From: Oscillospiraceae bacterium
GTDB lineage: Bacteria; Bacillota; Clostridia; Oscillospirales; Ruminococcaceae
Direction: 5' to 3'
Assembly (NCBI GenBank): GCA_024404915.1
Contig: JAKSPJ010000005.1
Span: forward strand, 122,496 to 186,495
Length of the DNA: 64,000 nt
Made by a program: the position numbers and the translations under genes. This document shows, one piece after another, positions 17,677 to 26,903 of this stretch. The notes below the pieces were generated by a model that was given only the letters and a program-made list of their open reading frames with translations, ran no database searches and had not been told where the DNA came from. Within the stretch, counting starts at the first letter, position 1. Every line of letters starts with the position of its first letter.

Positions 17677-18129
17677 TTACTTATTCTCCTTTCCATTCAC
17701 TTCTGCAAGATTCTGCATCATTCGTTCCAGAAGGACATGCAGCTGGCTTTTTTCTGATTCGGAAAAATGCTTCATCAGCTGCAACTCCAGTTTGTGATTC
17801 TCCACACGAATCTGCTCGGTAAACTGCCTTGCATAATCCGTCAGCAGAATGCGTTTCAGGCGGTCATCGCTGGCAACCTTTGTACGTTCAATAAATCCCT
17901 TCTTTTCCAGCTCTGCCACAATTTTTGAGACGGCTGACCGACAGATGCACAAATCTTTTTCCAGATCCCGCTGATAGATTTCATCCTGCTCATGATCAGA
18001 CAAATACCGCAGAATCCAGCCATAAGACCCCATGCTGTGGTCCAGATTCTGCTTCGTGGGTGTCTCATCCACATATCGTTTAATCTCCCGATTGATATGC
18101 CGCAGGTCACTCATGATATCATACTCCAT
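17677..18129 (-). CDS. MarR family transcriptional regulator
   Basis: 150 residues with a winged helix: ILRYLSDHEQDEIYQRDLEK, then CICRSAVSKIVAELEKKGFI as recognition helix and ASDDRLKRILLTDYARQ as wing. MarR proteins usually repress the genes they precede; here those are the two exporter subunits, implying substrate-induced export. AAGGAGG precedes the ATG. The intergenic region 18130-18310 should hold its operator; ACTGTTCACCGATAAAC-like short repeats occur near 18160 (CAGTAAACTGTTCACC) but I cannot define a palindrome with confidence. Confidence 0.93.
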   Translation of the reverse strand: MEYDIMSDLRHINREIKRYVDETPTKQNLDHSMGSYGWILRYLSDHEQDEIYQRDLEKDLCICRSAVSKIVAELEKKGFIERTKVASDDRLKRILLTDYARQFTEQIRVENHKLELQLMKHFSESEKSQLHVLLERMMQNLAEVNGKENK

Positions 18130-18311
18130 GACATGCCTCCTTCCTTTCGTTCACCAGTAAACTGTTCACCGATAAACATTATACAGCATATGTTATAAAA
18201 TGTCAATAGACATTTTGGATATTTACACAAATTCTTTTTCATCTTTCTTCATCGATATTTCATATCCAGTCTGTGAAGAATAGACCAAAACAACAAAAAA
18301 GCAAATAAATC

Positions 18312-18340
18312 TTGCATTTTTTTTCATAATGTGTTATACT
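18312..18340 (+). promoter_or_regulatory. promoter of nspC
   Basis: TTGCAT at 18312-18317, 17-bp spacer, TATACT at 18335-18340. Confidence 0.75.
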
Positions 18341-18377
18341 ATAGAGTGATAAATTCTCTAAAGAAGGAGAGTGCCCT

Positions 18378-19499
18378 ATGCTTGAGTCATCCCTGCCGTC
18401 ACCGTGCTACCTGATTGACCAATCCAGATTAAAAGAAAACCTCAGTCTCCTGGATGATTTGCGTCAGCGGTCCGGCTGCCGCATTTTGTTCTCGCAAAAG
18501 GTTTTTTCATCCTTTCCCTTTTATTCTATGATTTCCAGATTTCTGGATGGCACTGCTGCATGCTCCGCCTATGAAGCACAGCTTGCGCATCTTTATTTTC
18601 ACGGAGAAAATCATATCTGCCAGACCGCCTATCTTCCGGAGGAATTTGAACAGATTGTTTCCATCTGTGACCACATAACATTTAATTCCCCTTCCCAATT
18701 GCAGAAATATGCCGGCCTCGCCCATGCAAACAGCTGTTCTGTAGGGCTTCGTGTTAATCCGGAATATGTTTCCCAGAATGTGGATGCCTTTGACCCCTGT
18801 GCTCCCTGCTCCCGGCTTGGCACCACACTGAAGCAGTTTCCCATGCAGCAGCGCAGGCAAATCAATGGTCTGCATGTGCACGCCCTCTATGAGCAAAATG
18901 CAGATCAACTGGGATATCTTTCCGCAGCACTGGTTGAAAAATTCGGTGCATTCCTCCCGGAAATGGAATGGATTAACCTTGGAGGCGGCCATTCTCTCAC
19001 AAGAAACGGCTATCAGCTGGACACACTGGAACAGATTATCGCTGTGTTCCAGAAAAAATATGGCCTGAAAGTCTATCTGGAACCGGGTGAAGCTGTGGTT
19101 TGGGAAGCAGGCTATTTTATCACAACGGTTGTGGATATCATTGACAATGGGATGCCCATTGCCATTCTGGACGCTTCCGCATCCTGCCATGCACCTGATA
19201 TTACAGAATTTCACTATCGCCCGCCACTGATTGGTGCAGACAAGCCCTCTGTACTTCCCTATACCTACCGTCTTGGGGGCAGAAGCTGTCTGGCGGAGGA
19301 TATCTTTGGTGACTATTCCTTCTCACAGCCTCTGGAAATTGGTCAGCGGCTTGTTTTCAAGGATATGGCAATCAATACGCTCACCAAAGCCCGTATGTAT
19401 ACGGGAATGCCAATGCCTGCGGTTGCAGTCCGTGAACCGGACGGCGACTGCCGCTTGCTTCGCTCTTTCTCCTTCGGAGATTACAAAAACAGATTTTAA
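18378..19499 (+). CDS. nspC: carboxynorspermidine/carboxyspermidine decarboxylase
   Basis: 373-residue PLP enzyme of the alanine-racemase fold (group IV decarboxylases) that makes spermidine or norspermidine from the carboxy precursor. It has SPCYLIDQSRLKENL at the N-terminus, the PLP-Lys region ILFSQKVFS, GLRVNPEYVSQNVDAF with CAPCSRLG, HVHALYEQNAD, WINLGGGHSLTRNGY, YLEPGEAVVW and CLAEDIFGDYSF, all in NspC order. RBS AAGGAG is well placed. The partner carboxynorspermidine dehydrogenase is not in the window, so the pathway is split. Interestingly, that partner uses aspartate semialdehyde, made by the asd gene here. Confidence 0.93.
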   Translation: MLESSLPSPCYLIDQSRLKENLSLLDDLRQRSGCRILFSQKVFSSFPFYSMISRFLDGTAACSAYEAQLAHLYFHGENHICQTAYLPEEFEQIVSICDHITFNSPSQLQKYAGLAHANSCSVGLRVNPEYVSQNVDAFDPCAPCSRLGTTLKQFPMQQRRQINGLHVHALYEQNADQLGYLSAALVEKFGAFLPEMEWINLGGGHSLTRNGYQLDTLEQIIAVFQKKYGLKVYLEPGEAVVWEAGYFITTVVDIIDNGMPIAILDASASCHAPDITEFHYRPPLIGADKPSVLPYTYRLGGRSCLAEDIFGDYSFSQPLEIGQRLVFKDMAINTLTKARMYTGMPMPAVAVREPDGDCRLLRSFSFGDYKNRF

Positions 19500-19514
19500 C
19501 CTGCGACAGATAAG

Positions 19515-19562
19515 AACCGCACAAACACAGCACATTTTTTGTGTCAATTTGTGCGGTGCTTT
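19515..19562 (+). terminator. terminator-like hairpin behind nspC
   Basis: ACCGCACAAA / TTTGTGCGGT stem with a long loop and a following GCTTTCTT. Confidence 0.6.
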
Positions 19563-19597
19563 CTTGTGCTTTACAGTATCATGAGAGGATGATTATT

Positions 19598-20944
19598 TTG
19601 AAAGCAGCCGCTGTTGACATGACCAAGGGCAATGAAATCGGGCTGATTATCCGTTTTTCGCTGCCGCTTCTGGCAGGCAATCTGCTGCAGCAGTTATATA
19701 ATGTGGTGGACACCGCAATCGTTGGCAAAACACTCGGCGATGATGCCCTTGCCGCTGTCGGCGCCACAGGTTCTGTCACCTTTTTATTCTATACGCTCTG
19801 TCTTGGCCTTGCCACCGGCTCCGGTATCATGATTGCACAGTTTTTCGGTGCCGGTTTTCTTCAGAGAATGCGCTCTGCCGTATGGAATTCCGCTCTGGTC
19901 ACATTGTTCCTGGGTATCGGCATCAGCATTGTATCCGTCATTCTGGCTGAGTCTGTCCTTCGGATGATGGATACAGAACCACAGCTGATTCATATGTCCG
20001 TGCAGTACATGAAAATTGCCTGCGGCGGTACTGTGGCAGTCGCCGCATACAACTGGATCAATGCGGTCATGCGTTCACTGGGAGATTCACGAACGCCGCT
20101 GCTGTTTCTGGGTGTCTCCAGTGTTTTGAATATTCTGCTGGATTTTCTTTTTATTCTGACATTTCATATGGGTGTCAGCGGTGCTGCCTTTGCAACGGTA
20201 TTATCCCAATGCATTTCTGCGGCAGGCTGTATTCTGTTTGCCTTCCGCCGTATGCCGGAACTAAAATTCACCCCTGCTGATTTGCAGGTGGATTTCCGCA
20301 TGATTCTGCTTTGTTTCCGGACCGGTCTGCCCATTGCGCTGCAAAGCGGTCTGATTGCCATTTCCATGGTAATCCTCCAAAAGGTGACCAATGGCTATGG
20401 TAAAACCGTCATGACGGCCTATACCGCATCTACCCGTATTGAACAGCTTGTGCACCAGCCGTTTATGTCTCTGAACACTGCACTATCTACATTTGCCGGG
20501 CAGAATATCGGTGCAGGACAGACAGAGCGTGCACAGAAAGGTCTGATTTCCGGACTGAAGATTTCCACTGCCCTTGCCCTTGCCATGCTGGTATTCTTCC
20601 AGCTTTTCGGCGGCTTCATGATTCGCATTTTCATCAGCGGCAGCTCTTCTGTTGCCATCGGAAAACTGGCACTCCGCATCACTTCCCTGTTCTATATTCC
20701 TCTGGGATTCATCTATCTGGTGAGAGGATTTCTCAACGGTGCAGGAGACACCTTCTATGCTCTGCTCAATGGTCTTACGGAGGTATTCTGCCGTATTTTC
20801 GGTGCCATTATCATGGCGAAACTGTTTCACTGGGATTATATGTCCATCTGGTACACCACAGGCCTGACCTGGACCGTCACCGGTCTGGTGGGATGGATTC
20901 GCTACAAGAGTGATGTCTGGAAAAGCAAATCGCTTTCTGCATAG
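19598..20944 (+). CDS. MATE family efflux transporter
   Basis: 448-residue membrane protein with 12 predicted helices. Family features: MTKGNEIGLIIRFSLPLLAG, LLQQLYNVVDTAIVGKTLGD and NAVMRSLGDSRTPLLFLGVS (the central conserved loop), then FAGQNIGAGQTERAQKGL. Candidate starts are an ATG at 19589, directly abutting GAGAGG, and a TTG at 19598, nine bases after it; I chose the TTG, giving the N-terminus MKAAAVDMTKG. It is followed 14 bp later by an AraC regulator, probably co-transcribed. Confidence 0.9.
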   Translation: MKAAAVDMTKGNEIGLIIRFSLPLLAGNLLQQLYNVVDTAIVGKTLGDDALAAVGATGSVTFLFYTLCLGLATGSGIMIAQFFGAGFLQRMRSAVWNSALVTLFLGIGISIVSVILAESVLRMMDTEPQLIHMSVQYMKIACGGTVAVAAYNWINAVMRSLGDSRTPLLFLGVSSVLNILLDFLFILTFHMGVSGAAFATVLSQCISAAGCILFAFRRMPELKFTPADLQVDFRMILLCFRTGLPIALQSGLIAISMVILQKVTNGYGKTVMTAYTASTRIEQLVHQPFMSLNTALSTFAGQNIGAGQTERAQKGLISGLKISTALALAMLVFFQLFGGFMIRIFISGSSSVAIGKLALRITSLFYIPLGFIYLVRGFLNGAGDTFYALLNGLTEVFCRIFGAIIMAKLFHWDYMSIWYTTGLTWTVTGLVGWIRYKSDVWKSKSLSA

Positions 20945-20958
20945 GAAAGGAGCATGCT

Positions 20959-21744
20959 ATGATTCTGCATAATGTGGGCTACGATCATCATCATGATGCG
21001 GATTTCTTCATCAACCGCCCAAACGGCAGCGGCGATTATCTGCTGCTGATTCTCAAATCCGATGCGATTTTCACATTCAACGGCGAAGATGTGCTTGTGC
21101 CGAAAAAATCATTTTTCCTGTATCCCCCTGGCATGCCGCAGCAATACCGCTGTGTGCCGCAGCACACATTCACCAATGACTGGATTCATTTTCAGTTTGA
21201 ACATGAAGAAGCAACCTGGTTTCAGCACAAAAGCGTACCCATTGCCAAGCCGGTACAGCTGGAATATACGGAGTTTTTCAGCTACTGCATCAAAGCAATT
21301 GCAGATGAGAACTGTTCCTCTCATCTGCATAAATCCGATTCCATTTCCCACTACTTCTGGCTGCTCTGCAATAAGGTCAGCGAACAGCTTCACGAAAACA
21401 ACAGTTTTCATTATTCCGCAAAGCATGAACAGATGCTGACCATCCGCAATAAAATCTATACCGCACCCTATCTGGAATGGTCCGTGGAATGGGCATCTCA
21501 CGAAATACGCATGAGCCGTTCCTCTTTCCAGCACCATTATAAAGAGCAATTCGGCGTCACTTTCATACAGGATCTGATTGCCAGCCGTACCGCTCGTGCA
21601 AAAATGCTTCTCTGCACAACCAATATGTCCGTTCAGGATATCGGTAGCCAATGCGGATACCGCAACTATGAGCATTTTGAAAGGCAATTCCGGAATCAGT
21701 GCGGCATCTCCCCCTCTGAATTCCGAAAATTCGGAATTCCCTGA
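20959..21744 (+). CDS. AraC family transcriptional regulator
   Basis: 261 residues. The N-terminal cupin region has FLYPPGMPQQYRC and FTNDWIHFQFEHEE, matching AraC-type arabinose-binding domains. The C-terminal tandem helix-turn-helix includes MSRSSFQHHYKEQFGVTFIQ and SVQDIGSQCGYRNYEHFERQ. Its start follows AAAGGAG and lies 14 bp after the MATE gene, so it may control that exporter. The final codons contain a perfect inverted repeat (GAATTCCGAA / TTCGGAATTC, 21718-21739). Confidence 0.9.
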   Translation: MILHNVGYDHHHDADFFINRPNGSGDYLLLILKSDAIFTFNGEDVLVPKKSFFLYPPGMPQQYRCVPQHTFTNDWIHFQFEHEEATWFQHKSVPIAKPVQLEYTEFFSYCIKAIADENCSSHLHKSDSISHYFWLLCNKVSEQLHENNSFHYSAKHEQMLTIRNKIYTAPYLEWSVEWASHEIRMSRSSFQHHYKEQFGVTFIQDLIASRTARAKMLLCTTNMSVQDIGSQCGYRNYEHFERQFRNQCGISPSEFRKFGIP

Positions 21745-21789
21745 ACAGACTTTGTTTTCAGAATTCCTTGCAAAAAAATCATTTATCCC

Positions 21790-21818
21790 TTGCAAACAAA
21801 AGAAAAATGTGTTATAAT
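21790..21818 (+). promoter_or_regulatory. promoter of pta
   Basis: TTGCAA at 21790-21795, 17-bp spacer, TATAAT at 21813-21818. Confidence 0.8.
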
Positions 21819-21874
21819 GAAGGGGTGGACGGCTAACAATCTAGCCGGTATCAAATTTACTGGAGGCTATTACT

Positions 21875-22891
21875 ATGGCTATGTTTGACAAGCTGCTTGC
21901 AAACCTGAAGGCAAGCAAAAAGACAATTGTTTTCACTGAAGGCACCGATGCAAGAATTCTTTCTGCAACAGACAGACTGCTGCGTGAAGATCTGATGGGT
22001 GTCATCCTCTGCGGCAACGCTGACGAAGTTGCAAAGGCTGCTGCAGAAGGCGGTTTTGACATTTCCAAGGCAACCATTCTGGATCCGGAAACCTATGCTG
22101 AGATGGATTCACTGGCTGCACAGATGTCTGAACTCCGCAAGGGCAAAATGACTGAGGATGAATGCCGTACTGCTCTGATGAAGTCCAATTATTTCGGCAC
22201 CATGCTGGTTAAGGCTGGCAAGGCTGATGCACTGCTGGGCGGTGCAACCTACTCTACCGCTGATACCGTTCGTCCTGCTCTGCAGATTATCAAAACAAAG
22301 AAGGGTTCCAATCTGGTAAGCTCTTCCTTCATCCTCTTCCGTGAGAAGGACGGCCAGAATGAGACCATCGCTATGGGCGACTGCGCAATCAATCTGGGCT
22401 ACACTGACAGAGTAGACAAGGAAGGCAACGTGGTTCTGACTGCTGCTCAGCAGCTGGCAGAGGTTGCTGTAGAAACTGCCCGCACAGCAGCATTCTTCGG
22501 AATTGATCCGAAGGTTGCAGTTCTCAGCTTCTCCACCTATGGTTCCGGTAAGGGCGGCACCGTTCAGCTGAGCCACGATGCTGTCATCGAGGCAAGAAAG
22601 ATTGATCCGGAGCTGGTCATTGATGGTGAATTCCAGTTTGATGCTGCTGTTTCTACAGAAGTTGCAAAGACAAAGTGCCCGGATTCCAAGGTTGCAGGCC
22701 AGGCAAATACATTCATCTTCCCGCTGATTGAAGCAGGCAATATCGGCTACAAGATTGCACAGAGACTGGGCGGCTATGAGGCATACGGTCCGATTCTTCA
22801 GGGTCTGAATGCTCCGATCAATGACCTGTCCCGCGGCTGCAACGCTGATGAAGTCTACAAGATGGCTATCATCACTGCAGGTATGGCCTGA
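21875..22891 (+). CDS. pta: phosphate acetyltransferase
   Basis: 338 residues, the short single-domain Pta typical of Gram-positive anaerobes. It interconverts acetyl-CoA and acetyl phosphate for fermentative ATP formation. Features: FTEGTDARILSATDRLL, GKADALLGGATYSTADTVRP, FSTYGSGKGGT and the C-terminal signature GQANTFIFPLIEAGNIGYKI. Codon usage looks highly expressed. No acetate kinase gene lies beside it. An imperfect hairpin follows at 22997-23029. Confidence 0.96.
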   Translation: MAMFDKLLANLKASKKTIVFTEGTDARILSATDRLLREDLMGVILCGNADEVAKAAAEGGFDISKATILDPETYAEMDSLAAQMSELRKGKMTEDECRTALMKSNYFGTMLVKAGKADALLGGATYSTADTVRPALQIIKTKKGSNLVSSSFILFREKDGQNETIAMGDCAINLGYTDRVDKEGNVVLTAAQQLAEVAVETARTAAFFGIDPKVAVLSFSTYGSGKGGTVQLSHDAVIEARKIDPELVIDGEFQFDAAVSTEVAKTKCPDSKVAGQANTFIFPLIEAGNIGYKIAQRLGGYEAYGPILQGLNAPINDLSRGCNADEVYKMAIITAGMA

Positions 22892-22996
22892 TTCCCATTG
22901 CACATTTCACCTTCGGGTATAATGATACTATTTATTATTTAAATACAGGAGAGTGCTTTTTGAAACAGTACAATACACTGGAGATTGTGGCATAAT

Positions 22997-23029
22997 CGGG
23001 AGATTTGCCGACAATCGACAAACCTCCCG
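22997..23029 (+). other. imperfect hairpin downstream of pta
   Basis: GGGAGATTTGCCGA / TCGACAAACCTCCC with two mismatches. No T-run follows, so it is more likely an mRNA-stabilising or leader structure than a terminator. A TTG-started 11-codon frame with AGGAGAG precedes it. Confidence 0.3.
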
Positions 23030-23066
23030 GAATGGATGATATGCTATTATTTTCAGGAGGTTTTAT

Positions 23067-23702
23067 ATGAATAACAACGATATTCTGATTCGCACAGAGG
23101 AACGCAGGGACTACAGAGCTGCAGAGCATCTCGTCAGAGAATGCTTCTGGAATGTGTACAGACCAGGGTGCTGTGAGCATTTTGTTCTGCACCTGCTGAG
23201 AGACCATCCGGATTTTGTTCCGGAGCTGGATTTTGTCATGGAGAAGAATGGCGAAATCATCGGGCAGAATGTGTTTGTGAAAACGCACATCACCCTGGAT
23301 GACGGCTCTGCCTATCCCATCATGACAATGGGCCCGATTTGCATTGCTGAAAAAGAACAGAGAAAAGGATACGGCAAGTTGCTGCTGGATTACTCTCTGG
23401 AAAAAGCCAAAGCATTTGGCTGCAAGGCACTGTGCTTTGAGGGCAATATTCAGTTCTACGGAAAAAGCGGTTTTGTGGTTGCTTCTTCCAAAGGCATCCG
23501 CTACGAGGGAATGCCGGAAGGTGTAGAGGCTGATTTCTTCCTGTGCAAGGAGCTGGAAGAGGGGTATTTCAACGGCATCCATGGGGTATACGCTCCGCCA
23601 AAATGCTATTTTGCGGCAGATGACTACCCGGATGCATTTGAACAGTTTGATGCAGAATTCCCAAGAAAAGTCAAGCTGAAACTGCCGGGACAGCTTCCCT
23701 GA
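23067..23702 (+). CDS. GNAT family N-acetyltransferase
   Basis: 211 residues with the acetyl-CoA binding core MTMGPICIAEKEQRKGYGKL (motif A, QRKGYGK) and LEKAKAFGCKALCFEGNI, FYGKSGF. The N-terminal part resembles the YhbS-like subgroup (AEHLVRECFWNVYRPGCCEH). The substrate is unknown. Strong RBS AGGAGG 8 bp before the ATG. Followed by a bidirectional terminator. Confidence 0.9.
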   Translation: MNNNDILIRTEERRDYRAAEHLVRECFWNVYRPGCCEHFVLHLLRDHPDFVPELDFVMEKNGEIIGQNVFVKTHITLDDGSAYPIMTMGPICIAEKEQRKGYGKLLLDYSLEKAKAFGCKALCFEGNIQFYGKSGFVVASSKGIRYEGMPEGVEADFFLCKELEEGYFNGIHGVYAPPKCYFAADDYPDAFEQFDAEFPRKVKLKLPGQLP

Positions 23703-23710
23703 TATATCAA

Positions 23711-23746
23711 CAAAAAAGTCGGTGGGCATCTGCTCACCGACTTTTT
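23711..23746. terminator. bidirectional intrinsic terminator
   Basis: AAAAAAGTCGGTG / CACCGACTTTTT stem between the convergent GNAT and nadC genes. Confidence 0.9.
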
Positions 23747-23790
23747 ATATGATAAACCTGTTTCACTGTACCGCAGCAAGGACGATTCAC

Positions 23791-24633
23791 TTACTGTTTT
23801 CCCCATTTCATGGAAATATCAAAGGCCTTCACGCTGTGTGTCAGCGCACCAATGGAAATAATATCCACACCTGTTTCTGCAACACCACGCAGTGTATCAT
23901 GGGTAATACCGCCGGATGCCTCCAGCATTGCACGGCCGTCTGTAATTGCAACTGCCTCTTTCATTGTTGCGTTATCCATATTGTCCAGCATAATAATGTC
24001 TGCCTTGGCTTCCAATGCCTGACGCAGTTCATCCAGGGTACGAACCTCCACCTCGATGCGAACCATGTGGCCGATATGCTGACGCAGCTGCGTAATTGCG
24101 GGCAGAATTCCGCCGCAGGCATCAATATGATTATCCTTCAGCATGGCACCGTCTGATAAGTTGAAACGATGATTCTTGCCGCCGCCGCAGCGCACTGCAT
24201 ATTTCTGCATCGCACGAATGCCCACCATGCATTTTCTGGTGTCTGCAATGGATGCCTTGGTGCCTTCAATGATATCTGCACAGCGTCTGGTTTCTGTGGC
24301 GATGCCGGAAAGATGCTGCAGCAGATTCAGGGCTGTACGCTCCCCTTTCAGAAGGGTTCTGGTCTTTCCGTGCATCACTGCCAGAATATCACCATATTTT
24401 ACCCGGGCGCCATCCTGCACCTTCGGGGTAAATGTGACACCATCCCCCACCAGTGCAAAGACACGTGCCGCAATATCCATGCCGCAAAGAACGCCATCAT
24501 CCTTTGCCATCAGATAGGCGTCCGATTCGTGAGATTCATCCAGCAGAAAATCTGTGGTCACGTCCATACCGGTAATATCTTCATGCAGGGCACGAAGAAT
24601 CACTTCGTCAACATAAGATTGCAGTAATTCCAT
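23791..24633 (-). CDS. nadC: nicotinate-nucleotide diphosphorylase (quinolinate phosphoribosyltransferase)
   Basis: 280-residue enzyme converting quinolinate and PRPP to nicotinate mononucleotide in NAD synthesis. Features: ALHEDITGMDVTTDFLL, ERTALNLLQHLSGIAT, DTRKCMVGIRAMQKYAVRCG, HRFNLSDGAMLKDNHI, VEVEVRTLDE-like strand and LEASGGITHDTL. Its ATG overlaps the nadB stop by one base (TAATG), so the two are translationally coupled. Confidence 0.96.
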   Translation of the reverse strand: MELLQSYVDEVILRALHEDITGMDVTTDFLLDESHESDAYLMAKDDGVLCGMDIAARVFALVGDGVTFTPKVQDGARVKYGDILAVMHGKTRTLLKGERTALNLLQHLSGIATETRRCADIIEGTKASIADTRKCMVGIRAMQKYAVRCGGGKNHRFNLSDGAMLKDNHIDACGGILPAITQLRQHIGHMVRIEVEVRTLDELRQALEAKADIIMLDNMDNATMKEAVAITDGRAMLEASGGITHDTLRGVAETGVDIISIGALTHSVKAFDISMKWGKQ

Positions 24634-26093
24634 TATAACTGTTCCTCCAAAATCAAATATGCACAGGTTGCCTGGGATTTTGCTTCCAGATAATCCAGGT
24701 CAATTTTCCAATCCTCACAGGCAATCAGCTGAATCAGCTCCGTAACACGCTCATACGCTTTCTGCATATTCTCTGTGTTGGGAATGACAAAATAGTTCTC
24801 CTGCAGAATCTTTCGCAATTCAGTACGGATTCCGTGAGGAATCGGCTCCTTTGCGGTAATCTCGGGGAACACGCCGTGTTCAAATCTCGGGCTGATGTCT
24901 GCTGCCTCCTTGGCAATCTCCATGGCGGCACGGCGGGAAAATACCAACGCTTCCAGAAGGCTGTTGCTTGCAAGTCGATTACTGCCATGTACACCGGTAT
25001 GCGCACACTCGCCACAGGCATACAAGCGGTCAATTCTGGTCTGGGCATTGGTATTCACATCAATACCGCCCATAAGATAGTGCTGACACGGGAAAATCGG
25101 AACCGGCTCCTTGGTCAGATCATACCCCTGTTCCAGAAGCTTATTATAGATTTTCGGGAATCTTGCCTTTACCACTTCCGGTTTCTCGTGAGAAATATCC
25201 AGCCAGAAATCCTTTGAATTTGTTTTCTGGCTCTCAAAAATAATGGCATGAGAAACCACATCTCTGGGGGCAAGCTCCAGACGGTCATCATATCTGTGCA
25301 TGAAACGCTCTTTGTTGCAGTTCAGCAGATATGCGCCCTCACCACGGACTGCCTCAGATATCAGGAAGCATTCTCTGGTATGTTTATTGTTAAATGCAGT
25401 GGGGTGGAACTGAATCAGGCTGAGATTCTTAATGCGTGCGCCCAATTCATAGGCAATGCGGATACCGTCGCCTGTGGCAATGGCGGAATTCGTGGTATAC
25501 TCATACACACGGCCAATGCCGCCTGTTGCCAGAACAAGGAAATGGCAATCCACTGTTTCAAAAACATCCTCACGGATAACCTCAATGGAAAAACCAGTCT
25601 CCGTTTTGATGGCACGGCTCATCACGGTATTTTCGGAGATGGTTACATTGGGCAATGTGCCTGTCTGTGCAAGAAGTCCACGAAGAATTTCGGCACCCGT
25701 GGAATCACGGTAATGGAAAATTCTGCGGCGGCAGTGGCCGCCCTCCAGTGTACGGTCATATTCGCCGTCACTGTTTTTGTCAAATTCCACGCCGTATTCC
25801 ACCAGTTTTTCAATATCCTGTGCCGCCTCAGAAACAAGAATCTGAAGGGATTTGGGATTGTTTGTAAAAGCGCCTGCAATGCGGGTATCATTTGCATGCA
25901 GCTCAATATCATCGCCCGGAGAGTTCCATACACCTGCGATACCGCCCTGCGCCAATGCGGAATTACACAATGTTGCTTCCCGTTTGGAAAGCACGAGAAT
26001 CCGAAGATGTTCCGGCAGATTCAGTGCGGCATATAAGCCGGCAGCACCTGCGCCTGCAATAACAACATCATAGTTTTGTTCAAGCTTCACCAT
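24633..26093 (-). CDS. nadB: L-aspartate oxidase
   Basis: 486-residue FAD enzyme oxidising aspartate to iminoaspartate; in strict anaerobes fumarate is the expected acceptor. N-terminal FAD fold VVIAGAGAAGLYAAL, then SALAQGGIAG, GHCRRRIFHYRDSTG, FHPTAF, EAVRGEGAYLLN, and CQHYLMGGIDVN with CGECAHTGVHGSNRLASNSL. A bit shorter than E. coli NadB (540). The usual third partner, nadA (quinolinate synthase), is not adjacent on either side, which is unusual for this cluster. Confidence 0.95.
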   Translation of the reverse strand: MVKLEQNYDVVIAGAGAAGLYAALNLPEHLRILVLSKREATLCNSALAQGGIAGVWNSPGDDIELHANDTRIAGAFTNNPKSLQILVSEAAQDIEKLVEYGVEFDKNSDGEYDRTLEGGHCRRRIFHYRDSTGAEILRGLLAQTGTLPNVTISENTVMSRAIKTETGFSIEVIREDVFETVDCHFLVLATGGIGRVYEYTTNSAIATGDGIRIAYELGARIKNLSLIQFHPTAFNNKHTRECFLISEAVRGEGAYLLNCNKERFMHRYDDRLELAPRDVVSHAIIFESQKTNSKDFWLDISHEKPEVVKARFPKIYNKLLEQGYDLTKEPVPIFPCQHYLMGGIDVNTNAQTRIDRLYACGECAHTGVHGSNRLASNSLLEALVFSRRAAMEIAKEAADISPRFEHGVFPEITAKEPIPHGIRTELRKILQENYFVIPNTENMQKAYERVTELIQLIACEDWKIDLDYLEAKSQATCAYLILEEQL

Positions 26094-26127
26094 ACAGATG
26101 GCTCCTTTGTATTCAGATTATATCTCT

Positions 26128-26156
26128 ATTATATCACTTTTTTTGATTTTTGTCAC
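26128..26156 (-). promoter_or_regulatory. promoter of nadBC
   Basis: Minus strand GTGACA (26156-26151), 17-bp spacer, TATAAT (26133-26128). No clear NrtR or NiaR operator was recognised. Confidence 0.7.
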
Positions 26157-26294
26157 GCTTTTTTTCTCATTGGGCAAAACTTTTTTTCGAGGAAAGTATT
26201 ATCTGTCCATTAGAAATACTGCCGTCATTTCAAGGAACGAGAAAATCATTATGTGATTTCCTATCCATGGTTCTCTCCAAAAGCACTTTACGGC

Positions 26295-26323
26295 TTGAAT
26301 TTTTTGGATTTTTGTGCTATAAT
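26295..26323 (+). promoter_or_regulatory. promoter of a GNAT gene
   Basis: TTGAAT at 26295-26300, 17-bp spacer, TATAAT at 26318-26323. Confidence 0.75.
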
Positions 26324-26381
26324 GGAACAGAGGAAGTCGAGTGCAAACTGCTCGATAAATCGGAATTTGTGGAGGGCTAAT

Positions 26382-26903
26382 ATGGTATTAGAAACCAAAA
26401 GGTTGACACTACGTCCGTTTCAGGATTCGGACGCAGAAAGCATTTATGAATATGCGAAAGATCCAAGAGTGGGTCCTATTGCAGGATGGCCTGTTCATAC
26501 TAGTGTTGAAAACAGTCTTGAGATAATCAGAAATGTTTTGGCTGTGCCTGAGACATATGCAGTGTGCCTGAAGGATGACAATAAAGCAATCGGTTCAATT
26601 GGACTGATGATAGGAGAAAAAAGCAATCTGAATATTCCTGACAATGAAGGTGAAATAGGCTACTGGATTGGAGTGCCTTTCTGGGGACAGGGTTTGATTC
26701 CTGAGGCAGTGAATGAATTGATACGGCATGCTTTAGATGATCTGAAGCTTGTTAATTTATGGTGCGGGTACTTCGATGGAAACGAGAAGTCCAAACGATG
26801 CCAAGAAAAATGCGGATTTAAGTACCATCATACTAATACGGATATACATTGGGAATTGATGGATGATATCAGAACTGAACACGTTACTCTGCTGGAAAGA
26901 TAA
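26382..26903 (+). CDS. GNAT acetyltransferase, RimJ/RimL-like
   Basis: 173 residues. Begins VLETKRLTLRPFQDSDAES, the standard opening of this subgroup, and has IGYWIGVPFWGQGLIPEAVN (acetyl-CoA loop) and WCGYFDGNEKSKRCQEKCGF. The frame stays open further upstream, but GGAGGG at 26371-26376 fixes the ATG at 26382. The substrate may be a ribosomal or other protein N-terminus or an antibiotic; this cannot be decided. Marks the start of an A+T-richer stretch. Confidence 0.9.
   Translation: MVLETKRLTLRPFQDSDAESIYEYAKDPRVGPIAGWPVHTSVENSLEIIRNVLAVPETYAVCLKDDNKAIGSIGLMIGEKSNLNIPDNEGEIGYWIGVPFWGQGLIPEAVNELIRHALDDLKLVNLWCGYFDGNEKSKRCQEKCGFKYHHTNTDIHWELMDDIRTEHVTLLER

Noticed and set aside
26253..26381. 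43-codon N-terminal extension of the GNAT gene
   Set aside because: The promoter and ribosome binding site lie inside it, so translation must start at 26382.
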